Below are positions 26,216-34,991 of a DNA stretch of 64,000 nucleotides, piece after piece; the first letter of the stretch is position 1, and each line of letters starts with the position of its first letter. The translations under genes were made by a program, and so were the position numbers. The DNA is from Azospirillum brasilense. GTDB lineage: Bacteria > Pseudomonadota > Alphaproteobacteria > Azospirillales > Azospirillaceae. The DNA is taken from the NCBI RefSeq assembly GCF_001315015.1, contig NZ_CP012915.1, forward strand, positions 1,412,501-1,476,500, given 5' to 3'. The notes under the pieces are model-generated. The model searched no databases. It was not told the DNA's origin and saw only the letters and a program-made list of their open reading frames with translations.

Positions 26216-28234
26216 TTACTGCGATTTGCCGGACGGGGAGCCCGATGGGGCCGCCTCGCGCCCCTTGCCGGCCCCGCTGGAGCCGGTGTTGGCGTTCGAC
26301 GGCGACCGGGCGTTCCGGACAAGTTCGCCGCAGTGTGGCTGCTCGTCACTGCCTGGGTCAAGAAAAGGCAGGACGCTGGCCAGCGGCGTCAGCAGGACGC
26401 CGAGCGCCACCGCCGCCGCGCCGCGCGCCGCCGACTCCGTCGCGTTTACCCCGATGTCCGGCGCGCCCAGCGTGCCGCGGACATGGACCGGGACATGGGT
26501 GGCGAAGATTTGCGGGCTCTTGGCGCGTCCCAGCACGGTCATGTCCATCGCCTCGCTGCGCAGATTGATCGTGCCGTCCGCCGTCACCAGCGTTTCCGGC
26601 GTGTCGAGCACCAGGGCGCGGCTTTCCACCAGCCCGTTCTTCACCGTCACGTCGGCGACGAGGCAATTGAACGGCAAGGGCTTGTCGCCGGAGAGGACGA
26701 CGCCCAGCGTTTCCAGGATGTTGGTCTTCAGCCCCTTGACCGCGTAGCTGGTGATCCGGCCGCCGTCCACGGCGACGCCCAGCTTGCCGTCCGACGCACC
26801 CAGGATGTTGGCGACCGTGCTCCCCTGCCCCTTGAGCTGTATGCGCCCGCTGGCGGTGCCGCCCATTTCCTGCGCGAAGGCCGTCTCGCGGAACAGCCGG
26901 GCCAGCTTGATCTGCCGGACGTCCAGATTCACGTCCAGCGCCGGGGTCTTGCGCCCGCCGTCCAGCACCGCCGTCCCGGCGACCCGCCCGCCGCCGACGC
27001 CGAGCGACAGCGGGTCCAGCACCAGCCGCCCGTTCTCCAGCTTGGCCCGCGCGTCGAGGTCGTCGAGCGTGGAGAAGGGCGCCTCCACATGCTCGCCGCG
27101 GAACTTCACGTCCATGTCGGCGGTGCGCAGCTTCTCCAGCGGAACCTCGGTGGCCGGGATGATCCGCTCCCGCCCCTTGGTCGGGTAGTCGCCGCGGCCT
27201 TCCGGGGAGGCACCGATGAAGCCCGCCAGATCGATCGCCGCCAGCTTGCGCGAGGTCAGGTCGCCGGTGATCCGGGGGCGCTCGCCGCCCAGGTCCACCG
27301 CGACCTGACCGGACAGGTCGCTTTCGCCCACCTTGCCGTTCAGCCCCTCGAACCGCCAGACATCGCCCTCGCGCCCGAGATGGCCTGAGATGGCGTAGGG
27401 CCGCGTCGTCGGCACGGGAATGCCCAGGATCGGGAAGACGTCCGCCAGATCGTCGCCGCGCAGATCGACCGACAGGTCCACCCCCTGAAGCTTCACCGGT
27501 TCGGCGATGGAGCCCTCGATCTTGCCGCGGGTCTTGCCGATGGCGGTCTCGACCCGCAGGGGATAGGGCTTGGGATCGTCGCGCAGATACTCCAGCGAGC
27601 CGCCGGCCGCCGTCAGGGTGAAAGGCTTTCCGGCGAAGTCGCCCTTGCCGTCCAGCCGGACCTCCTGGTCGCCGTTGCCGCCGACCGCGGTGTTGATGCC
27701 GCTGTCGATGTCGATCTTGCGGATGGGGTCGCGGAAGCGCAGGCGCCCCTCCTCGACCACCAACGTCTCGATGATCGGCAGGTCGCTGCGGTCTTCCGGC
27801 TTCACCGTCTCCTTCGCCGCCTCCTTGCGCGGGTCCGGTCCGCCGAAATCCCAGTTGGCGGCGCCCTCCCGGTTCTTCTCCAGAAGCAGCTTGGGACCCG
27901 ACAGGCGGATTTCCGGGAACTCGAAGTCGCCGCGCAGCAGCGGCCAGGGGCGAAGCTGAAGGTCCAGAACCCGCAGCTCCGCCATCGTCTTGTCGTCGCT
28001 CCATTCCGCGTTGGCGACCCGAAGCCCCTCGACGCGAATGCGCAGCGGGTCCCCCAGCCGGACGTTGAGATCGCCGTCGATGGTGACCTCGCGGTTCAGC
28101 GCCTTGGACGCCTGCCGGGCAATGAAGCCGCGGGCGTCGTTCCAGTCGAAGACGGCCAGAGCGATACCGACGCCCGCCGCCACGGTCACCACCAGCCCCA
28201 ACAGGCCGTAGCCGATCCATTTCACCACGGCCAT
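26216..28234 (-). CDS. AsmA family envelope protein
   Basis: 672 residues with one N-terminal membrane anchor (about residues 6-27) and a long periplasmic beta-rich region. The AsmA signature is seen at the N-terminus (DWNDARGFIARQASKALNRE) and in the C-terminal domain (NILGASDGKLGVAVDGGRI). AsmA proteins are thought to move phospholipids between the membranes or control outer-membrane assembly. The start at 28234 gives a typical anchor; the upstream extension is non-coding in character. Confidence 0.9.
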   Translation of the reverse strand: MAVVKWIGYGLLGLVVTVAAGVGIALAVFDWNDARGFIARQASKALNREVTIDGDLNVRLGDPLRIRVEGLRVANAEWSDDKTMAELRVLDLQLRPWPLLRGDFEFPEIRLSGPKLLLEKNREGAANWDFGGPDPRKEAAKETVKPEDRSDLPIIETLVVEEGRLRFRDPIRKIDIDSGINTAVGGNGDQEVRLDGKGDFAGKPFTLTAAGGSLEYLRDDPKPYPLRVETAIGKTRGKIEGSIAEPVKLQGVDLSVDLRGDDLADVFPILGIPVPTTRPYAISGHLGREGDVWRFEGLNGKVGESDLSGQVAVDLGGERPRITGDLTSRKLAAIDLAGFIGASPEGRGDYPTKGRERIIPATEVPLEKLRTADMDVKFRGEHVEAPFSTLDDLDARAKLENGRLVLDPLSLGVGGGRVAGTAVLDGGRKTPALDVNLDVRQIKLARLFRETAFAQEMGGTASGRIQLKGQGSTVANILGASDGKLGVAVDGGRITSYAVKGLKTNILETLGVVLSGDKPLPFNCLVADVTVKNGLVESRALVLDTPETLVTADGTINLRSEAMDMTVLGRAKSPQIFATHVPVHVRGTLGAPDIGVNATESAARGAAAVALGVLLTPLASVLPFLDPGSDEQPHCGELVRNARSPSNANTGSSGAGKGREAAPSGSPSGKSQ

Positions 28235-28423
28235 CCGCCGCGCCCCCCTGCCTGCCTGCACCGCACCCTCTGGCTGAATAACGGTCAAAAGACCGGCGGT
28301 GTGGCGCCTTACCTCCAAAGGGCTGAGGAAAGGACGATCTTGCGCGGATTTAACGAAAAATTGAACGAATCAGGCTACGGGTGGTACCGCACGGCTTTCC
28401 ACTTCCCTCCCGACCCGATAACC

Positions 28424-29527
28424 ATGCGTTCACTTACGAATTTTGCTCCCTCCACCTTCGAGGAGCGCGGCGCCGCCGTGGCATTCACCACGCCGGTTCT
28501 GGCGCAGACGCGGGTGCGCAAAGACGACCGGGACAAGCTGGAGGTTCTGATTCCCAACCTGTCGGAGGGGCACGGCGTCTATGTGGTGCCGTGGAAGGGG
28601 CTGCCGCTCGCCTTTCCGATGACGGTCCACGACCGCATGTTGCAGGACCTGATCCGCAAGGCGGACGGCTGCTCGCCGGACGACATCCGCAAGGCGGTGC
28701 TCCAGGCGGCGCGCTGCGGCCTCGCTGGGCCGTTGGCCGTGGAGGCGGCCGAGGCCGCACTCCGCGACGAGGACGAGCAGCGGCTGCTCATCAACTACCA
28801 GCTCATCGTCGAGGTGCTGAAGGCGGTCGGTCTGGAGTCGACGGATATCCTGCGCGCCGGCCTCGGTTCCGAAAAGGGTGAGCAGCTGACCCGCAGCTAC
28901 ATGACCAAGGCGGCGCAGAGCCTCGCCCTGGAACCGACCGAGCTGTACACGCGGGTGGCCGAGCTGGCGACCTTCATGGAACCGGTGGGCATCGCCACCT
29001 CGCCGAAGCCGGCGCGGCTGCGCCGTCTGGCGCGCGACCTGCTGCAGTTCCGCGACAGCATGACCGAATGGTCGAACGGCAACGTGTCGGAGGCCGCCCC
29101 CATCGGCACCTTCTGCGCCGAGGTGGCGGAGCACACGCTCAACCAGGTCCGAAACGTGGTGAACCAGCTCGACCAGTCGGTCGCGGCCTTCGAACTGCTG
29201 CTGCGCCAGTGGGACACCAAGCGCACGCTGGTGCGGAAGGCGACCACCCGGCTGTCCTGGCTGCTCGACGGCTGGGACTTCATCATCACGAGCTGGGCGG
29301 AAGCCCAGACCCGGAGCAAGCACGAGCAGGACATGACCGTGCACGAGCTGTTCCGCGTGCTGCCCCTGCTGCCCAGGGACGAGGAAAAGTCCGATCACGC
29401 GCTTCAGGCCAACGGGCTGCTGGCCGCGAACCGCCGCACGGTGCGGGCCTATGTGGATTGGCGCAGCGGCCAGCTCGACACCGACCTCGTGATGCGGATC
29501 GAGGCGATCAAGGGGAAGGCGGCCTGA
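28424..29527 (+). CDS. Hypothetical helical protein, first gene of an unrecognised module
   Basis: 367 residues, soluble, mostly helical, with no signal, membrane helix or domain known to me. Conserved-looking segments are the N-terminal SLTNFAPSTFEERGAAVAF and a Trp-rich RLSWLLDGWDFIITSWAEA near residue 290. The ATG at 28424 has no ribosome site; an in-frame start at 28301 is possible but would reach back into the AsmA promoter region. The stop is two bases before the next ATG, so the pair is translationally linked. It is divergent from asmA. Confidence 0.75.
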   Translation: MRSLTNFAPSTFEERGAAVAFTTPVLAQTRVRKDDRDKLEVLIPNLSEGHGVYVVPWKGLPLAFPMTVHDRMLQDLIRKADGCSPDDIRKAVLQAARCGLAGPLAVEAAEAALRDEDEQRLLINYQLIVEVLKAVGLESTDILRAGLGSEKGEQLTRSYMTKAAQSLALEPTELYTRVAELATFMEPVGIATSPKPARLRRLARDLLQFRDSMTEWSNGNVSEAAPIGTFCAEVAEHTLNQVRNVVNQLDQSVAAFELLLRQWDTKRTLVRKATTRLSWLLDGWDFIITSWAEAQTRSKHEQDMTVHELFRVLPLLPRDEEKSDHALQANGLLAANRRTVRAYVDWRSGQLDTDLVMRIEAIKGKAA

Positions 29528-29529
29528 CC

Positions 29530-30840
29530 ATGACCACGGACCCCAAGGCCCTTCTCAGCCTCGGCACCAAGCTGCTGGACATCGACGAGGCCCGGTTCCG
29601 GCAGGTGGTCGACCTGCTGCAGCAGATCGGCGACCATCCGGAGGTCCGGCACACCTTCTCGCTGATCCGCCCCCGTCTGGCGGAGGTTCGGCCCAGGCGG
29701 CGCGCGACCTTCAAGCGGCTGTTCTGCGAACCGTTCGAGGACCTGTTCCAGCTTCCCACCGGCAACCAGCCGGCTCCGCTGAACAAGGTGGACCGCGATG
29801 CCGTCAACGCCCTGTGGCCGCTGGTGGAGGGTCAGATCGGCAAGGAGCGGCTGCGCGGCGTCGCCGGCGCGCTGGGCGACAGCGCGGCACGGGTGGAACC
29901 GGCCCGCGCCTTCTGGTCCATGGCCTCCGCCGCCGTGGCCGACATTCTGGAGCAGACGGAAACGGGGCGCTTCGCGGACGAACTGGGGCTGCGGCTGAAT
30001 CCCGACCGCCTCCGCACCATCGAGGACATCGCCCGCATCCTGACCATCGCCCAGCCGGTGGCCGAACTGAAGGCCGTCCTGTCGCCCAAGCCGATCCAGA
30101 AGCTGCACAAGGACCATCTGGACGGCATCCAGGCCATCGGTCGGCAGGTCGCGCGTGGGCGGCCGGAGGCGCTGAAGCTGTTCATCCTGCTGGCGGCGGC
30201 CCGCCTGTCCGACCCGTCGATCCTTCTGGGCAGCCTTTGGGACATGGATCTGGGCCAGAAGTCCAGCGATCGCGCCACCCTGTTCCTGGATCTCAGCGGC
30301 ACGGTGGTGGCGCAGATCGAGGAACGGTCGCGCGGCGTCGCCTCCGCCGCCGGCGGCACGGTGGACCGCATGGCCGCCGCCACCCTCGCGGTCGATCTGG
30401 TGGCCAGCCTGGAGGCCACGCGCAACGCCATGGAGCACAGCCGCAACAAGGACTTCGACCAGCGGCTGAAGATCATCCGCAACTCCGTGCACGAGCTGGT
30501 GCGCACCCAGGTGCTGGACGGGGCGGAGACCGAAATCCTCTCCGCGGTGGAAACCCTGATTCCGGGCACCGACACCGCGCGGATGGCGCAGGTGGAGAAC
30601 CAAGCCCGCGCCCTGCGCAAATGCTCGACCATCGCCGACACGCTGGGCCTGCGCGGCGCGTTGAAGAGCGTGACCCAGCAGGCCACCGCGTCGCTGACCG
30701 GCACGGCGCGGCAATCGCTGGCCGACGGCGTCGGCAACGCGCGGACCGGCTACACCGCCATCCGCATGATCGAGCTGATTGCCGGACCGGCGGAGGCCAA
30801 CCAGATCATGGACGACATCCTGAGGGGTGGGCGCCGCTGA
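29530..30840 (+). CDS. Hypothetical helical protein, second gene of the module
   Basis: 436 residues, soluble and almost entirely helical, Ala/Leu/Arg-rich, with amphipathic stretches that could form helical repeats or coiled coils. No catalytic motif is evident. It follows the previous gene by two bases and is followed after 18 bases by the 2H-like gene. Codon use is the same as in the neighbours, so there is no sign of recent transfer. Confidence 0.75.
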   Translation: MTTDPKALLSLGTKLLDIDEARFRQVVDLLQQIGDHPEVRHTFSLIRPRLAEVRPRRRATFKRLFCEPFEDLFQLPTGNQPAPLNKVDRDAVNALWPLVEGQIGKERLRGVAGALGDSAARVEPARAFWSMASAAVADILEQTETGRFADELGLRLNPDRLRTIEDIARILTIAQPVAELKAVLSPKPIQKLHKDHLDGIQAIGRQVARGRPEALKLFILLAAARLSDPSILLGSLWDMDLGQKSSDRATLFLDLSGTVVAQIEERSRGVASAAGGTVDRMAAATLAVDLVASLEATRNAMEHSRNKDFDQRLKIIRNSVHELVRTQVLDGAETEILSAVETLIPGTDTARMAQVENQARALRKCSTIADTLGLRGALKSVTQQATASLTGTARQSLADGVGNARTGYTAIRMIELIAGPAEANQIMDDILRGGRR

Positions 30841-30858
30841 GGGTACCAGGGAGATCGC

Positions 30859-31239
30859 ATGACACGCCGCGGAGGCTATGTCGGCTGGGCGCTGCCCGAG
30901 GCCGAACGCGCCCGCCTGCTGGCGCTGTTCCCGGCGCGCTACGGCCGTACCGTCGCCCATCACGTCACGTTGGCCCACGGCGTCGGGGCACGTCATCCGC
31001 TGCCCACGGAGCGTGAGGGAACGGTCCTGGGGCTGGCCGACGATGGGGAGAGCGTGCAGGCTTTGGTCGTCGCCATCGCCGGGACGACCGACCGGCCCGG
31101 CGGCGGGACCTACCACGTCACATGGTCGCTGGGACCGGACCGTCGCGCAGTGGACTCCAACGGGGTGATCGCGCGCCTCGGCTGGACTCCGGTGGAGCCG
31201 GTCGCCGTCCGGCTGGAGCCTCGCTTCTTCCCGCTTTAA
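30859..31239 (+). CDS. Possible 2H phosphoesterase (tRNA-ligase CPD-like)
   Basis: 126 residues. Two HxT motifs are visible, HVT at residues 35-37 and HVT at 86-88, followed by a DSN at 99-101. Paired HxT motifs define 2H phosphoesterases, which open 2',3'-cyclic phosphates, and the motif-plus-SN tail resembles the cyclic phosphodiesterase domain of fungal tRNA ligases. Function is inferred from motifs only; the protein is shorter than most 2H enzymes. The GGGAGATCGC ribosome site supports the start. It overlaps the convergent DMT gene by four bases. Confidence 0.6.
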   Translation: MTRRGGYVGWALPEAERARLLALFPARYGRTVAHHVTLAHGVGARHPLPTEREGTVLGLADDGESVQALVVAIAGTTDRPGGGTYHVTWSLGPDRRAVDSNGVIARLGWTPVEPVAVRLEPRFFPL

Positions 31240-32162
31240 GCGCCGGGGCCGCCGCTGGCGTTGGCCTCGGCCGCCGCGCCGCGGTTCAGCGCCTGCTCGC
31301 GGTGGAAGACGAACAGGCCGCTGCCGATGATGAGCAGCGCGCCCACGATGATGCGCAGGGTCGGCGCCGTTCCCCAAACCAGCAGGTCCAGCACCACCGC
31401 CCAGATGATCGACACATACTGGAACGGCACGACGACCGCCGCCGGGCTGAGCTGGAGCGAGCGGTTCATCGCCGCGTGCCCGGCCAGCGCCGTGACGCCC
31501 AGCGCCCCCAGCAGCAGGAAGTCCAGCCCCGGCGGCGGCACCCAGACCAGCGGCAGCGCCGCGCCGCCGAGCAGGCCGGTGCCGAAGGTCTGGAAACTGA
31601 CCAGCGACAGGTTGCTCGAATCGCGCAGCAGCCGGGTCGAGATCAGGCCGGTGGAGAAGACCAGCGTACCGAACAGGGCGACCAGCGACGGCACCGCGTC
31701 GAACTGGCCCGTCGGGTTCAGCACGATCACCACCCCGGCGAAGCCGACCACCACCGCGACCCAGCGGCGCCAGCCCACCTTCTCGCCGAGCAGCGGCACC
31801 GAGAGGGCGGTGACGATCAGCGGGGCGGCCATGTAGATGGTCATGACGTTGGCGAGCGGCAGCGACCGCACCGCCCAGTAGAAGCACGCGACCTCCCCCG
31901 CCACGCAGCCGACGCGCAGAAGATGCAACGGCAGCCGCTTCACCGCGAAGACCGACCGCACCCCCTCGCGCAGAATCAGCGGGGCCAGCAGCATCGCGCC
32001 GAACAGGCTGCGGATGGCCAGCAGCATCGCCACCGGATAGTCGGCGACCAGCCATTTGCCGAGCGCGTCGTTGATGGTGAACAGCGACATGCCCAGCAGC
32101 ATCAGCAGGATGCCCAGGCGGGTGTCGGTGGCGGCGGAGGACGGGGTGCTGGAGGCGATCAT
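31236..32162 (-). CDS. DMT family transporter (EamA)
   Basis: 308-residue inner-membrane protein with ten helices in two EamA repeats (about residues 12-150 and 160-290). Family traits are the N-terminal MSLFTINDALGKWLV and the helix-4 YMAAPLIVTALSVPLLGEKV, repeated in weaker form in the second half. Members export amino acids or other metabolites. A terminator separates it from the upstream CoA-transferase gene, so it is likely transcribed alone. Confidence 0.9.
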   Translation of the reverse strand: MIASSTPSSAATDTRLGILLMLLGMSLFTINDALGKWLVADYPVAMLLAIRSLFGAMLLAPLILREGVRSVFAVKRLPLHLLRVGCVAGEVACFYWAVRSLPLANVMTIYMAAPLIVTALSVPLLGEKVGWRRWVAVVVGFAGVVIVLNPTGQFDAVPSLVALFGTLVFSTGLISTRLLRDSSNLSLVSFQTFGTGLLGGAALPLVWVPPPGLDFLLLGALGVTALAGHAAMNRSLQLSPAAVVVPFQYVSIIWAVVLDLLVWGTAPTLRIIVGALLIIGSGLFVFHREQALNRGAAAEANASGGPGA

Positions 32163-32174
32163 CTCGGTTCACGC

Positions 32175-32211
32175 AAAAAATCCCTCCCCCCGCGCACGGC
32201 GGGGGAAGGGA
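32175..32211 (-). terminator. Rho-independent terminator after the CoA-transferase gene
   Basis: On the minus strand a 13-bp GC stem (TCCCTTCCCCCGC with GCGGGGGGAGGGA, one G-T pair), a five-base loop and a run of six T. It lies between the stop of the CoA-transferase gene and the ATG of the DMT gene. Confidence 0.85.
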
Positions 32212-32247
32212 TGGGATCGGGGCGGCAAAATGACGGGTGCGCGCGGT

Positions 32248-33450
32248 TCAGACCACGCCCTTCTCCCGCAGGGCCGCGATGTCCGCCGCGCATAGGCCCA
32301 GCGCCTGCTCCAGCACGGCGTCGGTGTGCTGGCCGAGCGTCGGCGGCGCCACCGTGTGCTCGATGGGGGTCGCGGAGTAGCGGATCGGGCTCGCCACCGT
32401 CGGCACCGTCCCGGCGGTCGGGTGCGGCAGGTCCTGGTGGATGTGGCGTGCCTGGACGTGGGGGTCGGCGAAGACCTGCGACACGTCGTTGATCGGCCCG
32501 CAGGGCACGCCCACCGCCTCCAGAGCCGACAGCCAGTCGCGGCTGGTCCGCTGCTCCAGCAGCAGTTCCAGGATCGGCACCAGCTCCTTGCGGTTGGCGA
32601 CGCGGGCCGGGTTGGTGGCGTAGCGCGGGTCCTGCGCCAGCTCCGGACGTCCGGCGACCTGACAGAACTTGGCGAACTGCCCGTCGTTGCCGACCGACAG
32701 GATGATGTGGCCGTCCAGCGTGGCGAAGGCCTGATAGGGCACGATGTTCGGGTGGGCGTTGCCAAGACGCTGCGGCGCCTTGCCGCCAACCAGATAGTTC
32801 ATGGCCTGGTTCGCCAGCACCGCCACCTGCACGTCGAGCAGGGCGAGGTTCACCCACTGCCCCTCCCCCGTCCGGTCGCGGTGGGCCAGCGCGCCGAGCA
32901 CGCCGATGGTGGCGTAGAGGCCGGTGAAGACGTCGGTCACCGCGACGCCGACCTTGACCGGTCCGCCGCCCGCCTCGGCGTCGGGCTGGCCGGTGATGCT
33001 CATCAGCCCGCCCATGCCCTGGATCATGAAATCGTAGCCGGCGCGCTTGGCGTAGGGACCGTCCTGCCCGAATCCGGTGATCGAACAGTAGACGAGGCCG
33101 GGGTTGACCGCCTTCAGGCTGTCATAGTCCAGCCCGTACTTGACCAGCCCGCCGACCTTGAAGTTCTCGATGACCACATCGGCCTGGGCGGCCAGCTTGC
33201 GGACCAGCTCCTGGCCTTCCGGGCGTTCGAAGTCGATGGTGATCGACCGCTTGCCACGGTTGGTGGAGAGGAAATAGGCCGACTCCTCCCCGGCCCAGGG
33301 GGGACCCCAGGCGCGGGTGTCGTCCCCGGCGCCGGGCCGTTCGACCTTGATGACGTCGGCGCCGAGATCGGCCAGCGTCTGCGCCGCCCACGGCCCGGCG
33401 AGCACGCGGGAGAGTTCCAGGACACGGACATGGGAAAGCGGGCCGGGCAT
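32248..33450 (-). CDS. gcdG: CaiB/BaiF family CoA-transferase, probably GcdG-like
   Basis: 400-residue class III CoA-transferase. N-terminal VRVLELSRVLAGPWAAQTLADLGADVIKVE and FLSTNRGKRSI are family signatures; the nucleophilic Asp lies in the middle region (near residue 170). In pseudomonads a CaiB/BaiF gene next to gcdH encodes the glutarate CoA-transferase GcdG, using succinyl-CoA, and the gene order here (this gene, gcdH, divergent lysR) matches. Substrate is inferred from context; formyl-CoA transferase is the alternative. Confidence 0.82.
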   Translation of the reverse strand: MPGPLSHVRVLELSRVLAGPWAAQTLADLGADVIKVERPGAGDDTRAWGPPWAGEESAYFLSTNRGKRSITIDFERPEGQELVRKLAAQADVVIENFKVGGLVKYGLDYDSLKAVNPGLVYCSITGFGQDGPYAKRAGYDFMIQGMGGLMSITGQPDAEAGGGPVKVGVAVTDVFTGLYATIGVLGALAHRDRTGEGQWVNLALLDVQVAVLANQAMNYLVGGKAPQRLGNAHPNIVPYQAFATLDGHIILSVGNDGQFAKFCQVAGRPELAQDPRYATNPARVANRKELVPILELLLEQRTSRDWLSALEAVGVPCGPINDVSQVFADPHVQARHIHQDLPHPTAGTVPTVASPIRYSATPIEHTVAPPTLGQHTDAVLEQALGLCAADIAALREKGVV

Positions 33451-33480
33451 GCTCTACATCCCTATAAATTCGACCATTTT

Positions 33481-33666
33481 CCCCTCGCCCCTCTGGGGAG
33501 AGGGTCAGGGTGAGGGGGCGCCCGCAGGGCGTCCACGCACTGCAATGAGCCGGCGTTGTCGGCCTTCGGCCGCCCCCTCATCCAACCTTCTCCCCGCTCT
33601 CGGCGGCCAAAGGCCGCCTGTCGCCGACAGCGCCCGCGAGCGGGCGCGAAAGGGAGGGGAGAAGGC
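33481..33666. repeat. Intergenic inverted-repeat element, copy 2
   Basis: Second copy of the element at 9400-9609, between the CoA-transferase and gcdH genes. The core 33504-33582 (GTGAGGGGGCGCCCGCAGGG through CGGCCGCCCCCTCATCC) is about 90% identical to copy 1. Here an extra palindromic arm (GGCCAAAGGCC, CGCCCGCGAGCGGGCG) is inserted on the right, while copy 1 has a similar arm on the left. Hairpins may separate expression of the two genes. Confidence 0.75.
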
Positions 33667-33679
33667 TTTGACATTCACC

Positions 33680-34882
33680 TCACGCGAAGGCCTGGATACC
33701 GGTGATGGCGCGGCCCAGGATCAGCGCGTGGATGTCGTGCGTGCCCTCGTAGGTGTTCACCGCCTCCAGGTTCATCACGTGGCGGATGACGTGGAACTCG
33801 TCGGCGATGCCGTTGCCGCCGTGCATGTCACGGGCGACGCGGGCGATCTCCAGGGCCTTGCCGCAGTTGTTGCGCTTGATGAGCGAGATCATCTCCGGCG
33901 CGGCCTTGCCCGCGTCGAGCAGGCGGCCGACCTGCAGCGCGGCCTGCAGGCCGAGCGCGATCTCCGTCTGCATGTTGGCGAGCTTGAGCTGCGGGATCTG
34001 GTTCGCAGCCAGCGGGCGGCCGAACTGCTTGCGGTCGATCTGGTACTGGCGGGCGGCGTGGAAGCAGAACTCCGCGGCGCCCATGGCGCCCCAGGCGATG
34101 CCGTAGCGGGCGCGGTTCAGGCAGCCGAACGGGCCGACGATGCCCTCGATGTTCGGCAGACGGTTCTCCTCCGGCACGAAGACCTCGTCCATGACGATCT
34201 CGCCGGTGGCCGAGGCGCGCAGCGAGAACTTGCCCTCGATCTTCGGCGCCGACAGGCCCTTCATGCCCTTTTCGAGCACGAAGCCGTTGATCTTGCCCTC
34301 GTCATTCTTCGCCCAGACGACGAAGACGTCGGCGACCGGCGAGTTGGTGATCCACATCTTCGCGCCGCTGACGATGTAACCGTCCGCGACCTTCCTGGCG
34401 CGGGTCTTCATGCCGGCGGGGTCGGACCCGGCGTCCGGCTCGGTCAGGCCGAAGCAGCCGATCCACTCGCCAGTGGCGAGTTTGGGCAGGTACTTCTCGC
34501 GCTGGGCGTCGCTGCCGTAGGCGTAGATCGGGTGCATGACCAACGAGGACTGCACCGACATGGCGGAGCGGTAGCCGCTGTCCACCCGCTCGACCTCGCG
34601 GGCGACCAGACCGTAGGAGACGTAGTTGACGCCGGCGCAGCCGTAGCCGTCGATCGTCGAGCCGAGGAAGCCCAGCTCGCCCATCTCGTTCATGATCTCG
34701 CGGTGGAAGATCTCGTGCCGGTTGGCCTCGGTCACGCGCGGCAGCAGCTTGTCCTGGCAATAGCTGCGCGCGGCGTCGCGGATCATCCGCTCGTCTTCGG
34801 TCAGCTGCTCGTCGAGGAGCAGCGGGTCCTCCCAGGCGAAGGAAGCGAGCTTGGCGGAGGCGGCTCCGGTCTTGGCGGCCAT
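33680..34882 (-). CDS. gcdH: Glutaryl-CoA dehydrogenase
   Basis: 400-residue FAD-dependent acyl-CoA dehydrogenase that oxidises and decarboxylates glutaryl-CoA to crotonyl-CoA. Length and motifs match Gcd[14 protein letters not shown] (FAD/substrate loop), [32 protein letters not shown] and the C-terminal catalytic Glu in [20 protein letters not shown]. It is divergent from the LysR-type gcdR and upstream of the CoA-transferase gene, together forming the end of glutarate/lysine breakdown. The N-terminal 15 residues are loosely conserved. Confidence 0.95.
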   Translation of the reverse strand: MAAKTGAASAKLASFAWEDPLLLDEQLTEDERMIRDAARSYCQDKLLPRVTEANRHEIFHREIMNEMGELGFLGSTIDGYGCAGVNYVSYGLVAREVERVDSGYRSAMSVQSSLVMHPIYAYGSDAQREKYLPKLATGEWIGCFGLTEPDAGSDPAGMKTRARKVADGYIVSGAKMWITNSPVADVFVVWAKNDEGKINGFVLEKGMKGLSAPKIEGKFSLRASATGEIVMDEVFVPEENRLPNIEGIVGPFGCLNRARYGIAWGAMGAAEFCFHAARQYQIDRKQFGRPLAANQIPQLKLANMQTEIALGLQAALQVGRLLDAGKAAPEMISLIKRNNCGKALEIARVARDMHGGNGIADEFHVIRHVMNLEAVNTYEGTHDIHALILGRAITGIQAFA

Positions 34883-34965
34883 GTCTATATGTCTCCCTAG
34901 GTCCGATGCGCCCCAACATGGCGCGGTCGCTTTCATGGTTCAAATACATTTATCAGGGGACTTTA

Positions 34966-34980
34966 ATATGATCCTCATAT
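34966..34980. promoter_or_regulatory. LysR-type operator between gcdH and gcdR
   Basis: Perfect dyad ATATGA-TCC-TCATAT containing a T-N11-A core (34967 and 34979). A TATAAG -10-like box for gcdR (34978-34983) overlaps its right half, suggesting autorepression, while the site lies about 85 bases upstream of the gcdH start where an activator could act. Confidence 0.65.
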
Positions 34981-34991
34981 AAGACACTGGT

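Noticed and set aside
24233..27388. 1051-residue plus-strand frame over the SLC13 and AsmA genes
   Set aside because: Antisense shadow of two genes with clear motifs.
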